From assembly GCA_018715065.1 (NCBI GenBank), contig DVMJ01000089.1, positions 1 through 19,847 of the forward strand: a DNA stretch of 19,847 nucleotides. The letters run 5' to 3'. This DNA is from Fimiplasma intestinipullorum. Its GTDB lineage: Bacteria; Bacillota_I; Bacilli_A; Erysipelotrichales; Coprobacillaceae. A model generated the notes under the pieces. It did not search any database. It saw only the letters and a list, made by a program, of their open reading frames with translations, and was not told the DNA's origin. Shown here piece by piece: positions 6,744 through 14,008 of this stretch. Both the position numbers and the translations under genes were made by a program. Positions within the stretch are counted from its first letter, which is position 1. The number at the start of each line of letters is the position of its first letter.

Positions 6744-7649
6744 ATGGAGCGAATTCTCTTTTTGGGCGCGACATGCGTAGATGTCATTATCAATATCGAC
6801 CATCTGCCAACAACCGGTGAAGACCTGGCAGTACACCAATCGAGCTGGCAAGTCGGCGGTTGTGCTTATAATGCCAGTCAGGCTGCCTGCCAGCTTGGTC
6901 TGCCTTATTTGCTTTACAGTCCGATCGGTACTGGACCTTATGGCAAGCTTGTCTACGATACCTTTCAACAACAGCAACTGCCTACGCCGATCCTGCGCGA
7001 CCAAAAGAATGGCTGCTGTTATTGCCTGGTCGAGAAAAACGGTGAACGCACCTTTATGAGCGAGCATGGAACAGAATATCGCTATACTGTCGAAGATCTC
7101 GACGCTCTCAAAAAGGAACATTTTGCGGCCATTTATGTCTCCGGCCTGGAAATCGAAGAAAATAGCGGTGACCTGTTGATCGACTATCTCAGTCAAACCG
7201 GTGACACCCCGCTTTTTTTCGCACCCGGTCCTCGCATCAGCCACATTCCAAGGGACAGATTGGAGAGACTCTATACCCTGTCTCCCATCCTGCACCTCAA
7301 TGAGAGTGAAGCCTGCTGGGCAGCGCAAACAACCGATCTATCCATAGCGATGCTCTTGCTTTATCAGAAGACAGGCCGACCTGTGGTGGTGACGTTGGGA
7401 AAAAATGGGGCCTGCTTCTATGATGGCAAAACACATTGGGCTAAGACAGCGCCTGTCGATCATCCCGTCGATACCATTGGTGCTGGTGATGGTCATATCG
7501 GCATGTTGATGGGTCAGCTCTATCTCAAGCAGCCTTGGCCTAAAGCGATTGCCAGAGCCAATCAATATGCGCGAGCGATCGTCCAGACCCGTGGCAGCAT
7601 ACTGTCTACCACACAATATCAACACATTCAATGGGAGGAAGAAAAATGA
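6744..7649 (+). CDS. PfkB-family carbohydrate/nucleoside kinase
   Basis: 301 residues, the usual ribokinase-family size. Near the N terminus W-Q-V-G-G-C-A-Y-N-A (about 35-44) is the first PfkB signature, binding the substrate. The second signature is D243-T-I-G-A-G-D249-G near the C terminus, with D249 as catalytic base and the GAG as anion hole; H251 stands where many relatives have Phe. The enzyme transfers phosphate from ATP to a sugar or nucleoside hydroxyl in the cytoplasm, but the substrate cannot be assigned: no transporter or catabolic gene is adjacent. A repeated GAGGTGAG-like ribosome site lies upstream. Its stop overlaps the next ATG by 4 nt (ATGA). Confidence 0.9.
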   Translation: MERILFLGATCVDVIINIDHLPTTGEDLAVHQSSWQVGGCAYNASQAACQLGLPYLLYSPIGTGPYGKLVYDTFQQQQLPTPILRDQKNGCCYCLVEKNGERTFMSEHGTEYRYTVEDLDALKKEHFAAIYVSGLEIEENSGDLLIDYLSQTGDTPLFFAPGPRISHIPRDRLERLYTLSPILHLNESEACWAAQTTDLSIAMLLLYQKTGRPVVVTLGKNGACFYDGKTHWAKTAPVDHPVDTIGAGDGHIGMLMGQLYLKQPWPKAIARANQYARAIVQTRGSILSTTQYQHIQWEEEK

Positions 7650-8140
7650 TTCAAGTTGAATATCAGTTAGATCCAAAACTGTTTAGAAAAACATATATAC
7701 AGGTTGTTGGCATGTATTATATCAAGCTCTATTTGATCGTTTTGGCTTTTATGCTGCTTTTTACGGCGGCATTTTCAAGCATTAGTAATCAGATTGCCTT
7801 TCTTGGCGCACTGGAGGGGATCATCATGGCCTTTTTCCCCATCTTTTTTATCAGCCTGCTTTGTGCTTATGGGATCACCTATTTTGATACGCGCAAAACA
7901 CTGAAAAAACATCCTGAGTTCACCCAAGGACATTTCAAGGTGCGTTTTGATCGCAACAGTGCGCTCGTGCGTCTCAATGATCAAAACCATCGTCTGGCTT
8001 ATAAGGGAGCCAAAGTCTATAAACTTTATAATGGTGCCTGTGTTCTCTATTATTTAGATGGCGGACATTTGGTTATCCCAGCCCATCTGCTGACCAAGGA
8101 ACAAATCAAAAAAATCAAAGCGGAAGTACAAGCTGCCTAA
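7646..8140 (+). CDS. YcxB-like membrane protein
   Basis: 164 residues. Two membrane segments (about 24-46 and 52-74) are followed by a cytoplasmic domain. Its pattern (polar strand with L-N-D-Q-N-H-R-L-A-Y-K-G, then V-Y-K-L-Y-N, then Y-Y-L-D-G-G-H-L-V-I-P) fits the YcxB-like C-terminal domain, a PH-like fold of unknown role. The start at 7646 is chosen because GGGAGGAAG lies just upstream within the kinase gene and the ATG overlaps the kinase stop by 4 nt; an in-frame codon at 7631 lacks such support. Functional link to the kinase is unknown. A terminator overlaps the stop. Confidence 0.82.
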   Translation: MIQVEYQLDPKLFRKTYIQVVGMYYIKLYLIVLAFMLLFTAAFSSISNQIAFLGALEGIIMAFFPIFFISLLCAYGITYFDTRKTLKKHPEFTQGHFKVRFDRNSALVRLNDQNHRLAYKGAKVYKLYNGACVLYYLDGGHLVIPAHLLTKEQIKKIKAEVQAA

Positions 8141-8156
8141 TCATCAGGCAGTTTTT
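8132..8156 (+). terminator. Intrinsic terminator after the YcxB-like gene
   Basis: CTGCCT (8133-8138), 7-nt loop, AGGCAG (8146-8151), then five T. The stop codon at 8138-8140 lies at the top of the 5' arm and in the loop. Confidence 0.75.
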
Positions 8157-8167
8157 GATTACATTAT

Positions 8168-8196
8168 TTTCCATTTCCAGCTAATTTGTTTATAAT
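8168..8196 (+). promoter_or_regulatory. Promoter of the GH25 gene
   Basis: TTTCCA (8168-8173), 17-nt spacer, perfect TATAAT (8191-8196). The transcript begins near 8203, giving a leader of about 19 nt that carries AAAGGAGG. Confidence 0.8.
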
Positions 8197-8221
8197 AGAA
8201 CTAAGTAAAGGAGGTCGAAAA

Positions 8222-9004
8222 ATGGCAAAAAAGAAACGACGTCGCTTAAAAAAGAAAATTAAAAAAGCCCTGGAGCTCACGGCTGTCGGTCTGATGTTCC
8301 TGCTTCTCTTTGGTATCTACAGCATCGGTCAAAGCCAGCGTGGTTTAAATGACAGCAGCCTGCCTAAGACAAACCTGGATCTGACGGCTTATGCCAAGGG
8401 AATCGATGTCTCTGTCTGGCAAAAACCGATCGATTGGCAACGTGTTGCCCAACAAGGCTATAGCTTTGCCATCATCCGTACCAGTTACGGCTGGTCTCCG
8501 GATAATCAGGACCGTCGGCTGGCTGAGCATTTAGCGGGAGCCAAAGCTGCTGGTCTGGATGTCGGTGCCTACCATTATTCGCATGCCATGAGCGTGGAAG
8601 AAGCTAACTGGGAGGCGGACCTCTTTATTTCCATCCTGGATCAATATGAGTGGGATTACCCGGTCTATTATGATATGGAAGATGATGCGCAGCTCAGTCT
8701 TACTACCCAGGAACGCACAGACATTGCGCTGACTTTTCTTTCCCGTCTGGAGGAAGCCGGTTATGAAGCCGGGCTTTATGCCAATCAGTATTGGTTAGAA
8801 ACCAAGCTCGATACAAAACAGCTGGAAGACTATGAAATCTGGATTGCCAGTTATACCGATCTCAACCAATATCAGGGCGAATATGGCATGTGGCAATACA
8901 GCTCTAAAGGACGCATCGACGGCATCAGCGGCAATGTCGATGTCAATATTGCATATAAAGATTATCCCTATGAAGTCGAAATGAACGCCTTAACGACCTC
9001 ATAG
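8222..9004 (+). CDS. Membrane-anchored GH25 muramidase (lysozyme)
   Basis: 260 residues. A very basic N terminus (1-16) and one membrane segment (about 19-35) with no evident cleavage site suggest a type II anchor with the enzyme outside. The GH25 domain runs from about 58 to 245: K-G-I-D62-V-S-V-W-Q, Y-H-Y-S, the catalytic Y-Y-D151-M-E153 pair, and the closing W-Q-Y-S (about 224-227). GH25 enzymes cleave the beta-1,4 bond between N-acetylmuramic acid and N-acetylglucosamine in peptidoglycan, so a role in wall turnover or division is likely. No wall-binding repeats are present. The start at 8222 follows AAAGGAGGTC; an in-frame start at 8186 would overlap the promoter. It is a single-gene unit. 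Confidence 0.92.
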   Translation: MAKKKRRRLKKKIKKALELTAVGLMFLLLFGIYSIGQSQRGLNDSSLPKTNLDLTAYAKGIDVSVWQKPIDWQRVAQQGYSFAIIRTSYGWSPDNQDRRLAEHLAGAKAAGLDVGAYHYSHAMSVEEANWEADLFISILDQYEWDYPVYYDMEDDAQLSLTTQERTDIALTFLSRLEEAGYEAGLYANQYWLETKLDTKQLEDYEIWIASYTDLNQYQGEYGMWQYSSKGRIDGISGNVDVNIAYKDYPYEVEMNALTTS

Positions 9005-9011
9005 GGATTTT
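8964..9011 (+). terminator. Likely terminator overlapping the GH25 stop
   Basis: ATCCCTATGA (8964-8973) pairs exactly with TCATAGGGAT (8999-9008). After one mismatch the stem continues as GTCG/CGAC. It is followed by TTTTCCTTTT. The stop codon (9002-9004) lies in the 3' arm. The inner loop is long (15 nt), which lowers confidence. Confidence 0.6.
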
Positions 9012-9015
9012 CCTT

Positions 9016-9267
9016 TTAACCTTTTTGACCGGCTGCCTGACGCTCCATGTTTTCCACGACAACATCAAAGATATCACCCAGACTGGCAGCATATTCCAAT
9101 ACCTTCCAAGGCGTATTGGTATGAAAATGAATCTTGATCAATTCATCATCGCCTACCGCTAACAGGCAATCCCCTTCGATATGCTTTGTGATATAATCGC
9201 TGATGATGGCTTCGTCTAAATCATGTCCCTCGATCAATAACTGTGTATCAAAACGATAAGTCAGCAT
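9016..9267 (-). CDS. Small DAK/FakA-like domain protein (kinase-related)
   Basis: 83 residues that match the middle region of FakA/YloV-type proteins related to dihydroxyacetone kinase: G-D-C-L-L-A-V-G-D-D-E-L-I-K-I-H-F-H-T-N, then W-K-V-L-E-Y-A-A-S-L-G-D-I-F-D-V-V-V-E-N-M. In FakA this domain (with H-x-H-T) lies between the ATP-binding DAK2 domain and the DegV-like domain. Neither is present here, so kinase activity is not expected. It may be a standalone family member or the 3' remnant of a longer gene. ATG 9267 is chosen; GTG 9276 is an alternative. Neither has a convincing ribosome site, and no clear promoter is seen. Its 5' end abuts a broken permease gene, so it may have lost its own upstream region. 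Confidence 0.7.
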   Translation of the reverse strand: MLTYRFDTQLLIEGHDLDEAIISDYITKHIEGDCLLAVGDDELIKIHFHTNTPWKVLEYAASLGDIFDVVVENMERQAAGQKG

Positions 9268-9881
9268 CCTATACACTCATTGTTTCGCCCGCCTTTATTG
9301 CACGTTATCAGGATGCCCTTCAACTTACCTACCAACAGACCACTTATATCGGTTTTTTGGAGGATCCATCCTATTATCCATCGGTCACCCACACCCTCTA
9401 CAATGCGCTTCATGATCAGCCTGAAGCGGTGCTGATCGATCAGGCACGTGAGCAGCTCTACAGCACCTATAATATTCAGCAGACAAACATTCAGCTCTCC
9501 TTCAGACTCATTGCATATGCCCTGATCATAGCCATGCTTGTCTACCAGTTTTTACTTCGCGACATGGATCGAACGACCAAACAATGGAATCAGCTATTGA
9601 GTGTAGGCATGACATGCCGACAGTTAAAGAAGATGCTACTAGGGGAGAGCCTTATCATCTGTCTAGTCATCCTTGTTTTCAGCTTCTTACTTTGCTACAA
9701 TTTCCAGCTTTACGATGCCATAAAAGTAGGCGACTGGAATTATCTGCTTTATCTTGACAGTACCGATCCGCTTCTCTTCCTTGGCCTAACGGGCATCATC
9801 CTTCTCATCATCTTACTGGCTCGCTGCATCAAGATCCGACAGATCGTACGCATGCCGATCCGTATTCGTTATCAGGACTAA
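9268..9881 (+). pseudogene. ABC transporter permease (FtsX/MacB-like), C-terminal remnant
   Basis: An open frame of about 200 codons. It encodes part of an extracellular domain, then three membrane segments. The first two flank a cytoplasmic loop with L-L-S-V-G-M-T-C-R-Q-L-K-K-M-L-L-G-E, the usual coupling-helix pattern of FtsX/MacB permeases; a third segment follows near L-F-L-G-L-T-G-I-I-L-L-I-I-L-L. This is the C-terminal third of such a permease. Everything before about 9268 in the frame is antisense to the small DAK-like gene, and no start codon with a ribosome site or promoter is visible. No ATPase subunit is adjacent. The reading is a gene that lost its 5' part in a deletion or rearrangement near 9265-9280; a short functional product cannot be fully excluded. 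Confidence 0.7.
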
Positions 9882-9884
9882 AAA

Positions 9885-9916
9885 AAGACCTCATCAGCTT
9901 AATTGTCTGATGAGGT
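9885..9916 (-). terminator. Intrinsic terminator of secA-prfB
   Basis: ACCTCATCAG (9888-9897) and CTGATGAGGT (9907-9916) form a perfect 10-bp stem with a 9-nt loop that contains the prfB stop codon (9901-9899). On the minus strand the stem is followed by CTTTTTTT. The plus strand has only TTT after it, so it works mainly for prfB. Confidence 0.9.
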
Positions 9917-11020
9917 TTCCTGTTTGACTAATGATTTTAAATACGCATAAACAAAGCCGTCCAGATCGCCATCCATCACGGCCTGCACATTGCTTTGTTC
10001 ATAGCCTGTCCGGTTGTCCTTGACTAAGGTATATGGACAGAAGACATAGGAACGGATCTGGGAGCCCCAGGCAATTTCCTTCTGCTCCCCACGAATCTCC
10101 TGCATTTCTTCCTGCTGCTTCGACAACTGCAGCTGATAAAGCTTGCTTTTCAGCATGATCATCGCCTGCTCACGGTTTTGGATCTGCGAGCGCTGGGATT
10201 GACAGGAAACAACGATACCGGTAGGCAGATGGGTAATACGAACAGCGGAATCTGTTTTATTGATGTGCTGTCCACCGGCGCCGCTGGAACGATACGTGTC
10301 AATACGCAGATCTTCACTTCTGACTTCAATCTCGATGTCCTGGTTAAACTCAGGCATCACATCGACACTCGCAAAAGAAGTATGGCGACGTTTATTCGCA
10401 TCAAAAGGGGAAATACGTACCAGACGGTGCACCCCACGCTCGGACTTAAAATGCCCGTAAGCATTATAGCCTTTCACCAGGAAGGTCACAGACTTGACCC
10501 CTGCTTCTTCACCATCTAAATAATCCAGCACTTCCACGCTAAAACCGCTCTGTTCCGCATAGCGGGTATACATTCTAAACAACATATTCGCCCAGTCCTG
10601 GGATTCTGTCCCACCTGCTCCAGGATGGATCTCCACAATGGTATTATTTTTATCATATGGGCCGGCAAACAGGGTCGATTTTTCAAAAGCATCGAGTCTT
10701 TGCATAAAGGTTGTATAATCCTCTTCAAAAAGCATCATTAATTCAGGATCATTCTCTTGCTTTAACAGTTCATCTGTCTCCAGCAGATTCTGGATATCCA
10801 CATCCAGTCCCTTCAATTCATCAACGATCTTTTTCATTCCATTCATTTCATCCAGAATGCTTCTGGCCCGTTGAGGATCCTGCCAGAAGTCTTCCTGCAT
10901 GCTTAAATTCGTTAAGCGTTCGATCTCTCGTTCTTTTTGTTCGATCCCTAAAGAACGGTGAAATTCCTGAATGGTTAAATGGGCTTGTTCAAGCCCATTT
11001 CTGATTTCATACAGTTCCAT
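9899..11020 (-). CDS. prfB: Peptide chain release factor 2 (RF2)
   Basis: 373 residues. RF2 recognises UAA and UGA stops and releases the peptide. Visible are the SPF tripeptide for stop recognition (about 204-206, VRISPFD), the GGQ catalytic motif (249-251, SSGAGGQHIN) and the PGAGGTESQDW stretch (133-143). The frame is continuous: around codon 24-25, where many species need a +1 frameshift at CTT-TGA-C, this gene reads TTA-GGG and no internal stop is present, so the frameshift autoregulation is absent. The ATG overlaps the secA stop (TAATG) and has no good ribosome site of its own, implying translational coupling. The neighbour order secA-prfB is standard for Bacillota. Confidence 0.97.
   Translation of the reverse strand: MELYEIRNGLEQAHLTIQEFHRSLGIEQKEREIERLTNLSMQEDFWQDPQRARSILDEMNGMKKIVDELKGLDVDIQNLLETDELLKQENDPELMMLFEEDYTTFMQRLDAFEKSTLFAGPYDKNNTIVEIHPGAGGTESQDWANMLFRMYTRYAEQSGFSVEVLDYLDGEEAGVKSVTFLVKGYNAYGHFKSERGVHRLVRISPFDANKRRHTSFASVDVMPEFNQDIEIEVRSEDLRIDTYRSSGAGGQHINKTDSAVRITHLPTGIVVSCQSQRSQIQNREQAMIMLKSKLYQLQLSKQQEEMQEIRGEQKEIAWGSQIRSYVFCPYTLVKDNRTGYEQSNVQAVMDGDLDGFVYAYLKSLVKQETSSDN
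10977..11000 (-). other. Perfect hairpin in the first codons of prfB
   Basis: AAATGGGCTTG (10977-10987) and CAAGCCCATTT (10990-11000) are exact inverted repeats of 11 bp with a 2-nt gap. They cover codons 7-15 of prfB, about 20 nt after its ATG. No T run follows on either strand, so it is not an ordinary terminator. Confidence 0.6.
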
Positions 11021-13656
11021 TAGCGGAAATCCAGATCCAGATTACGATGACCGACGATTTCCTCAACGTTTTCATTTAAATCGCGCAGTCCCATCCGAAT
11101 GATACGGCTGGATACATCAAAAGCAATCTGCTGGTTCATGGCTTCAAACATGTAGAAACCTTCTTCCGTATATTCTGCTAACGGATCTTTTTGTGCATAA
11201 GCACGTAAGTAAATACCGGTACGCAGCTTGCTCATGGCATCGATATGGTTGATCCAGGCATAATCGATCACACTCAAGAGAATATTCTTTTCATACTCGG
11301 TCCGCTGTTCAAGCGTCATATCCTGTCTGAAACGGGAACGATACTGATCGAAGACAACCGCCAATAAGGCTTGTTTGAGACGTTCAGGATCTTTCTCGAC
11401 AAGGCTTGGATTCTTCGCATTTAAGGTTGCAAATAACATGAAGTTCTTTGCGACATAAGCCATGACACCTTCGACATCGATCACATTCTCCTTGCCTTCC
11501 TGTTTCGTATAGGAAGTCACGGCCTTTTCAATGGCCAACTGGAACATCGTTTTGACGATCTCAGAAAGATCCGGCTCCGTCATGATCGTATCACGTTCGG
11601 CATACATGATCTCGCGCTGCTGACGCATGACATCATCGTACTGCAGTAATTGTTTACGGGTATCGAAGTTCTGACCTTCGACGCGCTTCTGCGCTGTTTC
11701 AATTGCCTTAGAAACAGATTTAAACTCGATGGGTGTATCTTCCAACTTTCCGGCCATGGATTTCACTCTCTCAGAACCAAAGCGCTGCATCAGATCATCT
11801 TCAAACGATACATAGAAACGCGAATAACCAGGGTCTCCCTGACGACCGGAACGTCCACGCAGCTGATTATCGATACGGCGGGATTCGTGTCTTTCAGAAC
11901 CCAGGACCGCCAATCCACCCAGCTCAGCAACACCCGGACCTAATTTAATGTCGGTACCACGACCGGCCATGTTCGTTGCGATCGTGACCGCTCCGCGCAC
12001 ACCGGCCTTCATGATGATCTCGGCCTCACGGGCATGGTTCTTCGCATTCAGGACATTGTGGCGAATGCCTCGGCTTGTCAGCATGCGACTGACCAGCTCA
12101 CTTGTCTCAACGGCAATCGTACCGATCAAAATTGGCTGACCATAGCGATGGCGACGCTCTACCTCATCACATAAGGCATTAAATTTCGCCTTTTTCGTTG
12201 AATAAACGATATCCGGTGCATCCTCACGAATGACAGGTCGGTTGGTTGGGATCTCAATAACACGCATGTTGTAGATGGTGCGGAACTCCTCTTCTTCGGT
12301 CTTTGCCGTACCGGTCATACCGGCCAGCTTATTAAAGAGACGGAAGAAGTTCTGATAAGTGATCGTCGCCAAAGTCACGGTTTCCTGTTTGATACGGACC
12401 CCTTCCTTGGCTTCAATGGCCTGGTGCAGACCATCGGAATACTGACGTCCCGGCATCAGACGACCGGTAAACTGATCGACGATCAGGATCTCAGCCTGAT
12501 CAGGCTGTCCATTTGGACTGGAAACCACATATTCTACATCACGGGTCATGATATAGTTGGCTCTTAAGGCCTGGTTGATATGGTGAACCAATGGGGTATT
12601 TTCAATATCATAAAGGTTCTTTAACTTAAAGGCTTTTTCAGCCTCCTGGATACCATGTTCGGTCAAGGTAATCGAACGGGTCTGAATATCGATCTCATAA
12701 TCCGTCTCTTCCTTCAGGCGTTTTACGAACTGGTCAGCGGCAATATATAAAGAGGCGGTATTCTTTTCACCACCAGAGATGATCAGCGGCGTACGGGATT
12801 CATCGATCAGGATCGAGTCGACCTCATCGACGATCGCGTAGTTCAACGGTCTTAAGACCTTATCTTCATAATGTTTGACCATGTTGTCACGCAGATAATC
12901 AAAACCAAGTTCTGAGTTTGTCGTATACGTAATATCGCAGGCATGCTGGGCACGTTTATCCGCTTTAGATAACTCACGCTTGTTTAATCCTACGCTAAGC
13001 CCTAAAAATTTAAAAACACGTCCATTCTCTATTGCATCACGTCCAGCCAGGTAATCATTGACCGTCACGATGTGTACCCCTTTGCCCGTCAAGGCATTGA
13101 GGTATGCGGGGAAGATCGAGGTCAAGGTCTTTCCTTCACCGGTCTTCATCTCGGCAATGTCACCCTGATGTAAGGCAATTCCACCCATCAGCTGAACCTT
13201 GAAAGCATGCAGACCCAACACACGTCTTGCCGCTTCTCTGGCCAAGGCAAATGCTTCGACCAGGATATCATCCAATGTCTTACCATTCTCCAGCTGCTCT
13301 TTAAAGGCTTGCGTACGCACCGGGAAATCCTCATCCTTTAATTCACGCATCTGTCCTTCCAGCGCCAGAATCTGATCTGCTCGCTGTTCAAGAGAATGTA
13401 AGACCTTATTTTCTTTCATGAACAGTTTCTTCACTCTTTCAGAAAAACTGATCTTACGTTTCTGTTCTACTTTCTGATACTCGACTGTCTGACTCGTATC
13501 AATCTCGTCATCAATATCTTCAAAAGTCTCTATTTCCGGCAGTTCCTCTTCAGGGGCAATGACCGGTTCTTCTTTGACGGCTTCTTTTTGGCTGGCTAAA
13601 GCTTCTTTTTTCTTAAGCTCTTTTCTAATCGCTTCTTTACGCGTTCTTTTAGCCAT
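11020..13656 (-). CDS. secA: Preprotein translocase ATPase SecA
   Basis: 878 residues. SecA drives export of preproteins through SecYEG by ATP hydrolysis. Walker A M-K-T-G-E-G-K-T (about 170-177), Walker B V-D-E-V-D (about 276-280), the GTDIKLG and QLRGRSGRQGDPG motifs are all present. The canonical SecA start is met only near residue 80; before it lies a charged, Lys/Glu-rich extension. At the other end the protein stops after the helical scaffold at NLDLDFR, without the Cys-rich zinc tail. The start at 13656 (MAKRTRKE) follows AAAGGAGTTGGAG; an in-frame ATG at 13674 has no ribosome site. The stop overlaps the prfB start. Confidence 0.97.
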   Translation of the reverse strand: MAKRTRKEAIRKELKKKEALASQKEAVKEEPVIAPEEELPEIETFEDIDDEIDTSQTVEYQKVEQKRKISFSERVKKLFMKENKVLHSLEQRADQILALEGQMRELKDEDFPVRTQAFKEQLENGKTLDDILVEAFALAREAARRVLGLHAFKVQLMGGIALHQGDIAEMKTGEGKTLTSIFPAYLNALTGKGVHIVTVNDYLAGRDAIENGRVFKFLGLSVGLNKRELSKADKRAQHACDITYTTNSELGFDYLRDNMVKHYEDKVLRPLNYAIVDEVDSILIDESRTPLIISGGEKNTASLYIAADQFVKRLKEETDYEIDIQTRSITLTEHGIQEAEKAFKLKNLYDIENTPLVHHINQALRANYIMTRDVEYVVSSPNGQPDQAEILIVDQFTGRLMPGRQYSDGLHQAIEAKEGVRIKQETVTLATITYQNFFRLFNKLAGMTGTAKTEEEEFRTIYNMRVIEIPTNRPVIREDAPDIVYSTKKAKFNALCDEVERRHRYGQPILIGTIAVETSELVSRMLTSRGIRHNVLNAKNHAREAEIIMKAGVRGAVTIATNMAGRGTDIKLGPGVAELGGLAVLGSERHESRRIDNQLRGRSGRQGDPGYSRFYVSFEDDLMQRFGSERVKSMAGKLEDTPIEFKSVSKAIETAQKRVEGQNFDTRKQLLQYDDVMRQQREIMYAERDTIMTEPDLSEIVKTMFQLAIEKAVTSYTKQEGKENVIDVEGVMAYVAKNFMLFATLNAKNPSLVEKDPERLKQALLAVVFDQYRSRFRQDMTLEQRTEYEKNILLSVIDYAWINHIDAMSKLRTGIYLRAYAQKDPLAEYTEEGFYMFEAMNQQIAFDVSSRIIRMGLRDLNENVEEIVGHRNLDLDFR

Positions 13657-13690
13657 GACTCCAACTCCTTTCATTGCATATACATGACCT

Positions 13691-13719
13691 ATTTTAGCAT
13701 TTTTTAAGCAATGAATAAA
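13691..13719 (-). promoter_or_regulatory. Possible secA promoter
   Basis: Minus strand TAAAAT (13696-13691) with a weak -35 TTTATT (13719-13714) 17 nt upstream, in a strongly A/T-rich stretch. The 124-nt gap from 13657 to 13780 holds only this and the tail of the cold-shock gene's terminator. Confidence 0.4.
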
Positions 13720-13772
13720 TATGTTTTTCTTTCATTTTTATGTAAAATTGAAGAAATTGCCTTTTTCAGCCT

Positions 13773-13799
13773 AAAAATCAGGAGTCGCTTAGCGACTCC
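13773..13799 (-). terminator. Intrinsic terminator of the comFA-comF-csp operon
   Basis: GGAGTCGC (13781-13788) and GCGACTCC (13792-13799) form a perfect 8-bp stem. The 3-nt loop is exactly the stop codon of the cold-shock gene (TAA on the minus strand, 13791-13789). The minus strand continues TGATTTTT. Confidence 0.88.
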
Positions 13800-14004
13800 C
13801 AATCTTGCGTACACGACGTGCCTGTGGTCCGCGCTGATGTTCCACCAGCTCAAATTCGACCTCCTGACCTTCTCGGATCAGACCGGCATCTGTATCACAA
13901 AGCTGTGTGCAATGAAAGAAAATATCTTTTTTCATATCTTCTTCAGCTTGAATAAAACCATATCCTTTCACCGGATTGTATTTCTTAATAATTCCTTTTT
14001 TCAT
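13789..14004 (-). CDS. Cold-shock domain protein
   Basis: 71 residues, one cold-shock domain. RNP1 is K-G-Y-G-F-I (about 13-18) and RNP2 is D-I-F-F-H (about 27-31); these aromatic patches bind single-stranded RNA or DNA, so the protein should act as an RNA chaperone in the cytoplasm. The domain starts at K-G-I-I-K-K-Y-N rather than the more common G-x-V-K-W-F, a somewhat divergent version. The start at 14004 is set by the domain itself and by AAAGGA upstream; in-frame codons back to 14043 lie within comF. It begins 4 nt after the comF stop, so it is co-transcribed with the competence genes. In Bacillus this slot before secA holds hpf. Confidence 0.92.
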   Translation of the reverse strand: MKKGIIKKYNPVKGYGFIQAEEDMKKDIFFHCTQLCDTDAGLIREGQEVEFELVEHQRGPQARRVRKIGSR

Positions 14005-14008
14005 CTTC

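Noticed and set aside
9899..11020. Possible hidden frameshift in prfB
   Set aside because: The frame is continuous through codon 25 with no TGA and no CTT-TGA slippery site; it aligns end to end with RF2.
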